Shown here piece after piece: positions 24,763-32,999 of a stretch of DNA of 64,000 nucleotides. Position numbers and translations under genes: made by a program. Position 1 is the stretch's first letter, and each line of letters begins with the position of its first letter. This DNA is from Pseudomonas sp. 14P_8.1_Bac3 (GTDB lineage: Bacteria > Pseudomonadota > Gammaproteobacteria > Pseudomonadales > Pseudomonadaceae). The stretch covers positions 1 to 64,000 of the forward strand of contig NZ_JANLOD010000066.1 of NCBI RefSeq assembly GCF_025466085.1, in the 5' to 3' direction. The notes beneath the pieces were generated by a model. That model made no database searches, was not told the origin of the DNA, and saw nothing but the letters and a program-made list of their open reading frames with translations.

Positions 24763-26932
24763 GTTCAGGTCCTTGCGGCGAGGTATTCACATACGCGGCG
24801 AGCGCGGATTGCGGGTCGAGCAACGAGGTGCGGATGAAGTGCAGGTAGCTCTTCACCCGCCGCAATGCCGAGGTGTCGAAGTGCGGGGCGAAGGGCTCAT
24901 CGGTGGCTTGCACCCGGCTGATCGCATGGTCCACCGCGATCAGTGCACGCTGCAGATTGCTCTGGCTCGGTTGCAGGAACAGCCGCACCAGCGAACGGCC
25001 CATCACGCGGATGGCCTGGCGCCACGGCTGCGATTCGACATACGCCGGGTGCACCGGCAGCATCGCCTGTTCCTTGCGCAACTCGATGATCGCGTGACCG
25101 ACTTCCAGCACCACGAACATCCAGCGCAATAGGTCCCGCTGCACCTGCGGCTGACCGGCGGCGAGGCCGTAGGCCTGGTGCAGCAAGTCCCGGGTACGGC
25201 TTTCGAACCTCGACGCCAGGCCCTTGAGTTTGCCACTGATCGCATACACCACTTGCCCACGCAGATCCTGCTCCAGGCGCCGCCATAACCAGCGGCTGTT
25301 CGGCGGCAGGATGATCGCGCCCGCCGCCGCGCAGACCAGCATGCCCAGGACCATGGCGATGTAGTCGTTGATGAAGGCGTAGGGGTTGTAGACCGTGAGG
25401 TTGTCCGGCACCGAACCGGTGCTGAAGAAGATCAGCAGGCCGAGGCCGACACCGGCGTATTGCGGGCGCGACGTGAGGAACGAACCCAACACGATCACCG
25501 GCGCCAGCATCACGCACAGCAACGGAAAACCGTCGATCCACGGGAAGATGAAAAACATCTCGACGAAGCCGATCAGCGCACCAAGGAAGGTGCCGCATGC
25601 CATCTGGAAGGCCATGCGTTTCGGGTTCGGCGTCGCGGCGGACAGGCCGACGGTGGCGGCGGCGATCAGGGTCATGGTCGCCCCGCTCGGCCACGCCGTC
25701 GCCACCCAGTAACTACCGAGCACCACCAGGATGAACGTCGCGCGAATCCCCGAGGCCGCCGAGGCCATCCAGTTGGTTTGCGGAGTGAACGGTTCGTCCC
25801 AGCGCTCGCGCTCATGGCTGTGGTCCGCCAGGGACGCGTGGGTCTGCGCATAGCCGTGCAGGTCGTCTACAAAGCGATAGAGCAATTCGTAGGCCGTATG
25901 GAAATCCAGTTGCTCGGCGTCGCTCGGGTCGCTCTCCTGAAACGTCGCCCGTAGGCTGCGGACACGGGCCGGCAGCGCCTCTTTATACGCGCTCAACGCC
26001 AGCACCAAACGTGCTGCATCGGGGCTGGTCAACGCGCGACCGCTGAACCCGTCGAGCACTTCGGCGAGGTCCTGCAAACCCGGCTTGATGGCGGCCACGA
26101 CGTGGTCCGCGCCGCTGCTGCGCAAGCGTTCGAGCAACTGGTGCAAGGCGTTGAAGCGCGTGGTGATGCCCATGAATTCGCTGTTCAGACGACTCAGTCG
26201 ACCGTTGCGCCGACGCATGTGCGGGTCTTCGAACACGGTGACGCTGCGCAGCCCTTCCAGGCCCACGGCCTCGGCGATGAAGCGCACGTTGCTGGCTTCG
26301 AACGCCTCGCGTTTGCCGCGGCCACGCAAGCCGTCGGTGACAAACAGGGCGAACACGCCAAAGCGCTGATACAAAGCGTTGCGCATCGCCGCGCTGGCAG
26401 TTTGCGGCAGGATCGCGGCGCTGACCAGGGTGGCGCAGAGAATCCCCAGGGAGATTTCCAGCACCCGCCACACCGCCGCCATGAACGCCCCGTCCGGATG
26501 CGCCAGGGCCGGCAGGCCGACCATCGCGGCGGTGTAGCCGGCCAGCACAAAACCGTAGGCGCGGAAGTTGCGATAACGCGCCGCACCCGCCGAGCAAATG
26601 CCCACCCAGATCGCCAGCGAGCCGAGGAACAGCTCGGTGTTCTGGGCGAACAAGGCAATCAGCAAGACCATCACCGCCGAGCCGGTCAAGGTGCCGAGGA
26701 AGCGGTAGAAACTCTTGGCGAACACCTGACCGCTTTGCGGTTGCATGACGATGAACACCGTGATCATCGCCGTGCGCGGCTGCGGCAACTCCAGGCGCAT
26801 CGCCAGCCACAGGGTCAGGAAGGCGGCAAACAGCACTTTGAAGATGTAGACCCAGGTCACACCGTCGCTGCGCGCCCAGTCGAAGAAGCCACGGCGCCAT
26901 TCGAGAGAATGCAGCCAGCGCACAGGGCTCAT
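24752..26932 (-). CDS. FUSC-family inner-membrane efflux transporter (AaeB-like)
   Basis: A 726-residue inner-membrane protein with two sets of membrane helices (about 25-180 and 390-530) separated and followed by long cytosolic helical regions, the arrangement of the fusaric-acid-resistance/AaeB family. It would export aromatic acids or related toxic weak acids. The start is the ATG at 26932; two further upstream codons beginning with TTG are unnecessary. A REP pair lies in the gap to the preceding outer-membrane factor gene, yet the four genes keep the order expected for one operon. Confidence 0.93.
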   Translation of the reverse strand: MSPVRWLHSLEWRRGFFDWARSDGVTWVYIFKVLFAAFLTLWLAMRLELPQPRTAMITVFIVMQPQSGQVFAKSFYRFLGTLTGSAVMVLLIALFAQNTELFLGSLAIWVGICSAGAARYRNFRAYGFVLAGYTAAMVGLPALAHPDGAFMAAVWRVLEISLGILCATLVSAAILPQTASAAMRNALYQRFGVFALFVTDGLRGRGKREAFEASNVRFIAEAVGLEGLRSVTVFEDPHMRRRNGRLSRLNSEFMGITTRFNALHQLLERLRSSGADHVVAAIKPGLQDLAEVLDGFSGRALTSPDAARLVLALSAYKEALPARVRSLRATFQESDPSDAEQLDFHTAYELLYRFVDDLHGYAQTHASLADHSHERERWDEPFTPQTNWMASAASGIRATFILVVLGSYWVATAWPSGATMTLIAAATVGLSAATPNPKRMAFQMACGTFLGALIGFVEMFFIFPWIDGFPLLCVMLAPVIVLGSFLTSRPQYAGVGLGLLIFFSTGSVPDNLTVYNPYAFINDYIAMVLGMLVCAAAGAIILPPNSRWLWRRLEQDLRGQVVYAISGKLKGLASRFESRTRDLLHQAYGLAAGQPQVQRDLLRWMFVVLEVGHAIIELRKEQAMLPVHPAYVESQPWRQAIRVMGRSLVRLFLQPSQSNLQRALIAVDHAISRVQATDEPFAPHFDTSALRRVKSYLHFIRTSLLDPQSALAAYVNTSPQGPEHAS

Positions 26933-26944
26933 GGGCAACGCCTT

Positions 26945-27034
26945 TGTGGGAGCGAGCCTGTTCGCGATAGCGCTGTGTCAGGCGACCTGCGCGTTGGCTG
27001 ATGGTCCGCGATCGCGAGCAGGCTCGCGCCCACT
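26945..27034. repeat. REP pair inside the efflux operon
   Basis: Inverted GTGGGAGCGAGCCTGTTCGC and ATCGCGAGCAGGCTCGCGCCCA arms lie between the outer-membrane factor gene and the FUSC gene. Confidence 0.85.
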
Positions 27035-27080
27035 GGATGGCGGCCAGGTTTCACGGCCGGGCTGCCCGGATGTCCGCCGT

Positions 27081-28592
27081 TCAATTGAGCAAACTCGTCA
27101 GGGTGGCCGGGGGTTTCGGGGCGGCGGTCTGGCTGTCTTTGGGCACATCCTCACCCGCACCCAGCCCGCCACCGAGCGCCGTCACCAGTTCCGCATGCGC
27201 ACTCAAACGCGCAGCCTGAACCTGTTGCTGCACTTGTTGCTGCTTGAACAGCAAGGTCTGGGCGTTGAGCACGTTGAGGTAATCGGTGAGCCCTCGCTGA
27301 TAGGCAATCATCGCGATGTCGTAGGTTTTCTGCGCCGTGGCGACGGACTCGGCAGCGAAGGTTTGCTGCTTGTCCATGGACTCGCGGCGGATCAACTGGT
27401 CGGAGATGTTTTTCAGCGCGTTGACCAGCGTCTGGTTGTACCTGGCCACGGCGATGTCATAACCGGCGGAGGCTTCGCCCAGCTCGGCACGCAAGCGACC
27501 GCCGTCGAAGATCGGCAGCGAGATCGCCGGGCCGACGCTGTAGTTGAGTTTCTTGCCGGTCAAGAACTCCAGCGCCCCGCCGCCGGTGGCCATGTAGCCG
27601 AGGCTGCCGACCAGGTCGACGTTGGGGTAGAAACCGGCATGAGCGACATCGATGCCCCGCGCCTGCGCCGCCACTTGCCAGCGACTGGCGACCACGTCCG
27701 GGCGTTGGCCGAGCAATTGTGCCGGCAGCGATGAGGGCAGTTTCAGCGCGGCGCCCAACGCCAGTGTCGGCCGTTGCAGCTGTGCGCCATCGCCCGGGCC
27801 TTTGCCGGCGAGGGCCGCGAGTTGATTTCGGCTAAGGGCGATCTCTTCGTCGAGGGCATCGAGTTGACGGTGGGTTTCCGGCAGCGGCGTTTGCGCCTGG
27901 CTGACTTCGAAATGAGTGCCGATGCCGCCGTTCAGGCGCTTTTGCGCCAGGTCGAGAATTTGCTGTTGCTGGGCCAGGGTTGCGGCGACGATGTCCCGCT
28001 GCGCGTAGTGCAGCGACAGTTCGATGTAGGCGCGCACGATGTTGTTCTGCAGTTCGAGCTGAGCCTGGCGCGCTTCGGCGGCGCTCATGTGCGCCATGTC
28101 CACCGCGCGCTCGGTGGCATTGCTTTCGCGGCCCCAGAGGTCGAGGGCGTAGCTGAAACCCAGCGCGGCGTTGTTGTCCCAGGTCGTGGTGTTGGCCAGC
28201 TCGCCAGGGCCGTAGAACTGATCGGTCGGCCAGTTGTGGCGCTTGAGGGTGGACTCGCCGTTGATCTGCAGCGATTCGGCGGATTCGGCGATGCCGGCCA
28301 TGGACCGGGCCTGGCGCACCCGCGCCGCCGCCATGGCCAGGGTCGGGCTGCCTTGCAGCGCGAGGTCGACCCAGCGGTTCAGTTGCGGGTCGCCGTACGC
28401 CTGCCACCATTGAGCAACTGGCCAATGCGCATCCTGGGCGGCGCTCTGAATGGCTTCGTCGGTCGCCAGTTCATTGGCCTCCAGCGCCTTGCCCTGCGGG
28501 GCAATACCTCCGGTTCCGATGCAGCCGCTGATTGCCAGGGTTAAAGCCAAAACACTGAGCGTCTGAAGCGCTCTGCTGATGCGACGCGGCAC
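27081..28592 (-). CDS. Outer-membrane efflux lipoprotein (NodT/OprM family)
   Basis: A TolC-like outer-membrane channel of about 503 residues with a lipoprotein signal (ALTLAISGC lipobox) and two OEP repeats. I choose a GTG start at 28592 (MPRRISRAL) with AGGAA 9 bases upstream; the longer frame opens with TTG ten codons earlier. It is first in an operon with FUSC, DUF1656 and HlyD genes, making a complete tripartite pump that needs no TolC from elsewhere. It is divergent from a LysR regulator. Confidence 0.93.
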   Translation of the reverse strand: MPRRISRALQTLSVLALTLAISGCIGTGGIAPQGKALEANELATDEAIQSAAQDAHWPVAQWWQAYGDPQLNRWVDLALQGSPTLAMAAARVRQARSMAGIAESAESLQINGESTLKRHNWPTDQFYGPGELANTTTWDNNAALGFSYALDLWGRESNATERAVDMAHMSAAEARQAQLELQNNIVRAYIELSLHYAQRDIVAATLAQQQQILDLAQKRLNGGIGTHFEVSQAQTPLPETHRQLDALDEEIALSRNQLAALAGKGPGDGAQLQRPTLALGAALKLPSSLPAQLLGQRPDVVASRWQVAAQARGIDVAHAGFYPNVDLVGSLGYMATGGGALEFLTGKKLNYSVGPAISLPIFDGGRLRAELGEASAGYDIAVARYNQTLVNALKNISDQLIRRESMDKQQTFAAESVATAQKTYDIAMIAYQRGLTDYLNVLNAQTLLFKQQQVQQQVQAARLSAHAELVTALGGGLGAGEDVPKDSQTAAPKPPATLTSLLN

Positions 28593-28627
28593 TGCTGCGA
28601 TTTCCTGAGAGGGGAGGTACAAATTCC

Positions 28628-28652
28628 CCTGTAGCGAGCTTGCTCCTACAGG
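28628..28652. repeat. Single compact REP hairpin
   Basis: CCCTGTAGCGAGCTTGCTCC with a following TACAGG forms a short palindrome just upstream of the outer-membrane factor gene. Confidence 0.75.
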
Positions 28653-28799
28653 ATCGGCGCAATTCTAGAGGCGGGGTTTGTTTGCGATAAGCTGGGATTC
28701 CTGTGAATCTTTGTTACCGTAATCGCGATAATCCCTTGGTCGGGGTCTCAGACTCTGAAACTTCGTGTCACAATTTGCCATCGCCCTTGAGAGCACCCC

Positions 28800-29768
28800 A
28801 TGGACACTTTGCAAAACATGCGCGCCTTCAGTTACGTGGCCGAGGCCGGCAGCTTCACCGCCGCCGCCGTGCAACTCGACACCACCACGGCCAACGTCTC
28901 GCGCGCGGTCTCCAATCTGGAAGCCCACCTGCAAACCCGCCTGCTCAACCGCACCACCCGACGCATCGCCCTGACCGAAGCCGGCAAGCGCTATCTGTTG
29001 CGCTGCGAACAGATCCTGGCCTATGTCGAAGAAGCCGAGGCCGAGGCCAGCGACGCCCACGCGCGCCCGGCCGGGCAGCTCAAAGTGCACACCATGACCG
29101 GCATCGGCCAGCACTTCGTGATCGACGCCATTGCCCGCTATCGCAAGACCCACCCCGACGTCACCTTCGACCTGACCATGGCCAACCGCGTGCCGGACTT
29201 GCTCGACGAGGGCTATGACGTGTCCATAGTCCTCGCCAGCGAACTGCCGGACTCCGGCTTCGTCTCCCAGCGGCTGGGCATCACTTACAGCATCGTTTGC
29301 GCGTCGCCAGCCTACGTCAAAGCCAACGGCTGCGCGCAGAAACCCAGCGATTTGCTGAACCATGCCTGCCTGCGCCTGGTGAGCCCGGTGATTCCGCTGG
29401 AAAAGTGGACCTTCGACGGCCCTGAAGGCCAGGAAATGGTCACCATCCACAGCTCGCCGTTTCTGGTGAACTCGGCGGATGCGATGAAAACCGCGATCAC
29501 CAGCGGCATGGGCGTCGGCGTGCTGCCGGTGTATGCGGCGATCGAAGGCTTGCGCAACGGTTCGCTGGTGCGGGTGATGCCGAACTACCGCTCGCAGGAG
29601 CTGAACCTGTATGCGATCTACCCGTCGCGGCAGTACCTGGATGCGAAGATCAAGACCTGGGTCGAATACCTTCGCGGGTCGTTGCCGGAGATTCTGGCAG
29701 CGCATCAGGCGGAACTGGCGGCGTATGAGTTGAGCGGAAGCCTGAGCGGCGCCCGATTGGCCAATTAA
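28800..29768 (+). CDS. LysR-family transcriptional regulator
   Basis: A 322-residue regulator with an N-terminal winged helix-turn-helix (MDTLQNMRAFSYVAEAGSF, residues 1-60) and a C-terminal substrate-binding domain. It is divergent from the efflux operon, the arrangement of AaeR with aaeXAB, so it probably activates that pump in response to an aromatic acid. The 207-bp gap contains GGGATT/AATCCC inverted elements and two GCGATAA copies (28680-28735) that may be its sites; this is inference. Confidence 0.9.
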   Translation: MDTLQNMRAFSYVAEAGSFTAAAVQLDTTTANVSRAVSNLEAHLQTRLLNRTTRRIALTEAGKRYLLRCEQILAYVEEAEAEASDAHARPAGQLKVHTMTGIGQHFVIDAIARYRKTHPDVTFDLTMANRVPDLLDEGYDVSIVLASELPDSGFVSQRLGITYSIVCASPAYVKANGCAQKPSDLLNHACLRLVSPVIPLEKWTFDGPEGQEMVTIHSSPFLVNSADAMKTAITSGMGVGVLPVYAAIEGLRNGSLVRVMPNYRSQELNLYAIYPSRQYLDAKIKTWVEYLRGSLPEILAAHQAELAAYELSGSLSGARLAN

Positions 29769-29789
29769 CCCCGCGTGATCGTTGACGAC

Positions 29790-29812
29790 CATCGCGAGCT
29801 CGCTCCTGCAGG
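29790..29812. repeat. Single REP half
   Basis: CATCGCGAGCTCGCTCCTGC followed by AGG is one arm of the ATCGCGAGC subtype. No partner arm is seen. Confidence 0.7.
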
Positions 29813-29880
29813 CCATGCACAAACACTCGGAAGAATGTTAGCGTGCCTGGCATTCTCCACGCCCGACGAGCCCGCCTCCC

Positions 29881-30855
29881 ATGAAAAAGACCGTCCTCGC
29901 TTTCAGCCGTATCACCCCCGAGATGATCGAACACCTCAAGCAGGATTTCGACGTCATCGTGCCGAACCCCAAGCACGGCGACATCAACGCGCAATTCAAC
30001 GAAGCCCTGCCCCACGCCCACGGCCTGATCGGCGTCGGTCGCAAGCTCGGCCGCGCGCAGTTGGAGAACGCCAGCAAACTGGAAGTGGTGTCCAGCGTCT
30101 CGGTGGGCTACGACAATTACGATGTCGGCTACTTCAACGAACGCGGGATCATGCTGACCAACACGCCGGATGTGCTCACTGAAAGCACCGCCGACCTGGC
30201 GTTCGCCCTGTTGATGAGCAGCGCCCGCCGTGTCGCCGAACTGGACGCCTGGACCAAGGCCGGTCAATGGCAAGCGACCGTCGGCGCGCCGCTGTTCGGC
30301 ACCGATGTCTATGGCAAAACCCTGGGCATCGTCGGCATGGGCAACATCGGCGCGGCCATTGCCCGTCGCGGTCGGCTCGGCTTCAACATGCCGGTGCTCT
30401 ACAGCGGCAACAGCCGCAAACCGGCGCTGGAACAGGAACTCGGCGCGCAATTCCGCAGCCTCGATGAGCTGCTGGCCGAAGCGGATTTCGTTTGCCTGGT
30501 GGTGCCGCTCAGCGAAAAGACCAAACACCTGATCAGCCGTCGCGAACTCGCGTTGATGAAGCCGAGCGCGATTCTGATCAACATCGCCCGCGGTCCGGTG
30601 GTGGACGAACCGGCGCTGATCGAGGCGCTGCAAAACAACCAGATCCGCGGCGCCGGGCTGGATGTCTACGAGAAAGAGCCGCTCGCCGAGTCACCGCTGT
30701 TCCAGCTGAAAAACGCCGTGACCTTGCCGCACATCGGCTCCGCGACCAACGAAACCCGCGAAGCCATGGCCAACCGCGCCCTGGCCAACCTGCGCAGCGC
30801 CCTGCTGGGCCAGCGCCCGCAGGACCTGGTCAACCCGCAAGTGTTCAAAGGCTGA
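29881..30855 (+). CDS. D-2-hydroxyacid dehydrogenase (GhrB-like 2-ketoacid reductase)
   Basis: A 324-residue NAD(P)H-dependent enzyme that reduces glyoxylate, hydroxypyruvate or 2-keto-gluconate. The Rossmann motif is GMGNIG (about 152-157). The catalytic Arg lies in NIARGPVVDE, the Glu in YEKEP, and the His in LPHIGS. Length and motifs fit the GhrB/2-ketogluconate reductase branch. It stands alone, followed by a REP pair. Confidence 0.9.
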   Translation: MKKTVLAFSRITPEMIEHLKQDFDVIVPNPKHGDINAQFNEALPHAHGLIGVGRKLGRAQLENASKLEVVSSVSVGYDNYDVGYFNERGIMLTNTPDVLTESTADLAFALLMSSARRVAELDAWTKAGQWQATVGAPLFGTDVYGKTLGIVGMGNIGAAIARRGRLGFNMPVLYSGNSRKPALEQELGAQFRSLDELLAEADFVCLVVPLSEKTKHLISRRELALMKPSAILINIARGPVVDEPALIEALQNNQIRGAGLDVYEKEPLAESPLFQLKNAVTLPHIGSATNETREAMANRALANLRSALLGQRPQDLVNPQVFKG

Positions 30856-30861
30856 CCCTGT

Positions 30862-30967
30862 CCCTGTAGGAGCGAGCTTGCTCGCGATGGTCGTCAACGA
30901 TAACGCGGGAAACCGGATGACCCGCGGAGGCTTCGAGTCCATCGCGAGCAAGCTCGCTCCTACAGGG
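30862..30967. repeat. REP pair, CTGTAGGAGCGAGC subtype
   Basis: CCCTGTAGGAGCGAGCTTGC and the inverse arm ending CTCGCTCCTACAGGG flank about 55 bases, between the convergent dehydrogenase and DMT transporter genes. Confidence 0.9.
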
Positions 30968-30983
30968 GGCGGGAGGTGTTTGG

Positions 30984-31886
30984 TCAGGCCAGCTTGCCGT
31001 TGCCCTGCACCTGCGGCGCCTTGGGTTTGCGGAACACCAGTACGTTGCCCAGCATCACCATGACCAGCCCGACCAGCGCCGGCGCGGTCCATTGGTAGCC
31101 TTCGGCAAACGCTGACACATTCAGCGCCACCACCGGGAACAACACCGTGCAATAAGCTGCGCGCTCCGGGCCCATGCGCCCGACCAGGGTCAGGTAGGCG
31201 GTGAAGCCGATCACCGAACCGGGAATGACCAGGTACAGCAACGAGCCGATGTAACGCGTATTCCATTCCATATCGAAGGGAATGCCTTTGACCAGGCACC
31301 ACACCGACAGCATCGCCGCGCCATACGCCATGCCCCAGGCGTTGGTGGTCAGCGGCTTGAGCCCGGCCTTCTGTTGCAGGCTCGACAGCATGTTGCCCGC
31401 CGAAAAACACAGCGTCCCAAGCAGCGCCAACCCAAGGCCGAGCAGCGTTTCCGGACTGGCGGTATGGCCGGCCAGTTCTGGCCAGAACAGCAAGCCCAGG
31501 CCGAGCAAGCCGAGCGCGCCCCCCATCAGCACGTTGCGCGCAATGTGCTGGCCGAAGAACACCCGCGCATTCAGCGCATTCCACAGCGTGGCGGTGGAAA
31601 ACACCACGGCCACCAGGCCACTCGGTATCCACTGGCTCGCGGTCAGGAAGCACATGAAGTTGACGCAAAACAGGCACAGGCCCTGGGCCAGGCAGATCAG
31701 GTGACCTCGACGGTTCATCACTTGCAGCTTGCGACTGAGCAACAGCAGCACGAACAGCACCAGCGCAGCGAGGCCGAAGCGATAGACGATGGACACCGGG
31801 ATGGCCACCACGCCCAGTTGCCATTTCAGGGCAATCCAGGTGGTGCCCCAGATCAGCACGGTCAGCAAATACAACGACAGGTTCAT
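30984..31886 (-). CDS. DMT-superfamily (EamA) exporter
   Basis: A 300-residue inner-membrane protein with ten predicted helices in two EamA repeats (about 1-135 and 150-290), beginning MNLSLYLLTVLIWGTTW. EamA proteins often export amino acids or metabolites. The ATG at 31886 has GAGGAG 8 bases upstream; upstream open codons lack membrane character. It is divergent from an AraC-type regulator 137 bp away, a likely control pair. Confidence 0.9.
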   Translation of the reverse strand: MNLSLYLLTVLIWGTTWIALKWQLGVVAIPVSIVYRFGLAALVLFVLLLLSRKLQVMNRRGHLICLAQGLCLFCVNFMCFLTASQWIPSGLVAVVFSTATLWNALNARVFFGQHIARNVLMGGALGLLGLGLLFWPELAGHTASPETLLGLGLALLGTLCFSAGNMLSSLQQKAGLKPLTTNAWGMAYGAAMLSVWCLVKGIPFDMEWNTRYIGSLLYLVIPGSVIGFTAYLTLVGRMGPERAAYCTVLFPVVALNVSAFAEGYQWTAPALVGLVMVMLGNVLVFRKPKAPQVQGNGKLA

Positions 31887-32023
31887 GGCAAAGGCTCCTC
31901 GATAGGTGCCCAGTGTCCTGCGCCGGATCTTTTTGCACTTGCGTAAACTTGCGGTTTTATCGGGCGACGGGCTGGCAGGCCAACGTCTACGGAGTAGGAT
32001 GCAAGGCGTTGGAGAGAACGAAA

Positions 32024-32899
32024 ATGCCCGCACTGGAATCCCTGCAAGTCTTTCAAGCCCTCAACCGCTCGCCCAATGCTCGCCTGGAGCACAGCGCCGA
32101 GCTCGGTGACGGCATGGCTGCAGCCTTGTGGAGCAACCATCACGATGCGCAGGACTACGAGGCGCCGAGCCACCACACGCTGTCATGCTACATCGCCGGC
32201 GGCACCGGCACTTTTCGCCGCGACCAGCCGGGCACCAAGGGCGGCCCGGACAAGTTGTGCATCCTGCCCGCCGACCACCAGTCTGGCTGGGTGATCAACG
32301 GCGACATTCGCCTGGCCCACCTTTATTTCAGCCCCGAACAATTCGCCCTCGGCTGCGTCACGCTGCTGGACCGCGAGCCACGTGAATTGCAGCTGCGCGA
32401 AGGGACTTTTCTCGACGATCCGCAGCAGGCAAAGCGCTTTCGCCAGATGCTCACGCTCAATTGGGACGAGCCCGGCGAACGCCTGCTCACCAGCAGTCTG
32501 GCCCACGAGATGCTCAGCCACGTGTTACTTGGCCAAGTGGGGATGCGCGAAGGGTTACGCCTCAAGGGTGGGCTGGCGGCGCATCAGCGTCGACAGTTGG
32601 TGGAGTTCATTGACACCCAGTTGGCCGAAGCGATCAGCCTGGGGCAACTGGCGGGATTGTGCGCGCTGTCGGAGTATCACTTCGCGCGGATGTTTCGTGA
32701 AAGCTTCGGCTTGCCGCCTCATCAATACGTGTTGGCACGGCGCTTGAGCCGGGCGCGGGATCTGTTGCGCAGCACCTCGCAGCCGCTGGGGGAGATTGCG
32801 TTGGCGTGCGGATTTGCCAGCGCGAGTCATTTCACCCATCGGTTTCGCCAGGCATTGGGTGGGACGCCTGGAGAATATCGGCAGGCGTTTTTGCGGTGA
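32024..32899 (+). CDS. AraC-family transcriptional regulator
   Basis: A 291-residue regulator with an N-terminal cupin-like ligand domain (CYIAGGTGTFRRDQPG) and a C-terminal pair of helix-turn-helix motifs (ALSEYHFARMFRESFG and IALACGFASASHFTHRFRQ). The start at 32024 has GGAGAG 7 bases upstream. Divergence from the EamA exporter suggests that it controls it. Confidence 0.92.
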   Translation: MPALESLQVFQALNRSPNARLEHSAELGDGMAAALWSNHHDAQDYEAPSHHTLSCYIAGGTGTFRRDQPGTKGGPDKLCILPADHQSGWVINGDIRLAHLYFSPEQFALGCVTLLDREPRELQLREGTFLDDPQQAKRFRQMLTLNWDEPGERLLTSSLAHEMLSHVLLGQVGMREGLRLKGGLAAHQRRQLVEFIDTQLAEAISLGQLAGLCALSEYHFARMFRESFGLPPHQYVLARRLSRARDLLRSTSQPLGEIALACGFASASHFTHRFRQALGGTPGEYRQAFLR

Positions 32900-32911
32900 T
32901 CGCGATGGCGC

Positions 32912-32979
32912 CTTCGCGGGCAAGCCCCGCTCCTGCAAGGACGGTGGCTGATCCTGTGGGAGCGGGCTTGCTCGCGAAG
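32912..32979. repeat. REP pair with one diverged arm
   Basis: CTTCGCGGGCAAGCCCCGCTCC and GTGGGAGCGGGCTTGCTCGC in inverted orientation lie between convergent genes. Confidence 0.85.
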
Positions 32980-32999
32980 AACGATGGCGCGCTCTACGA

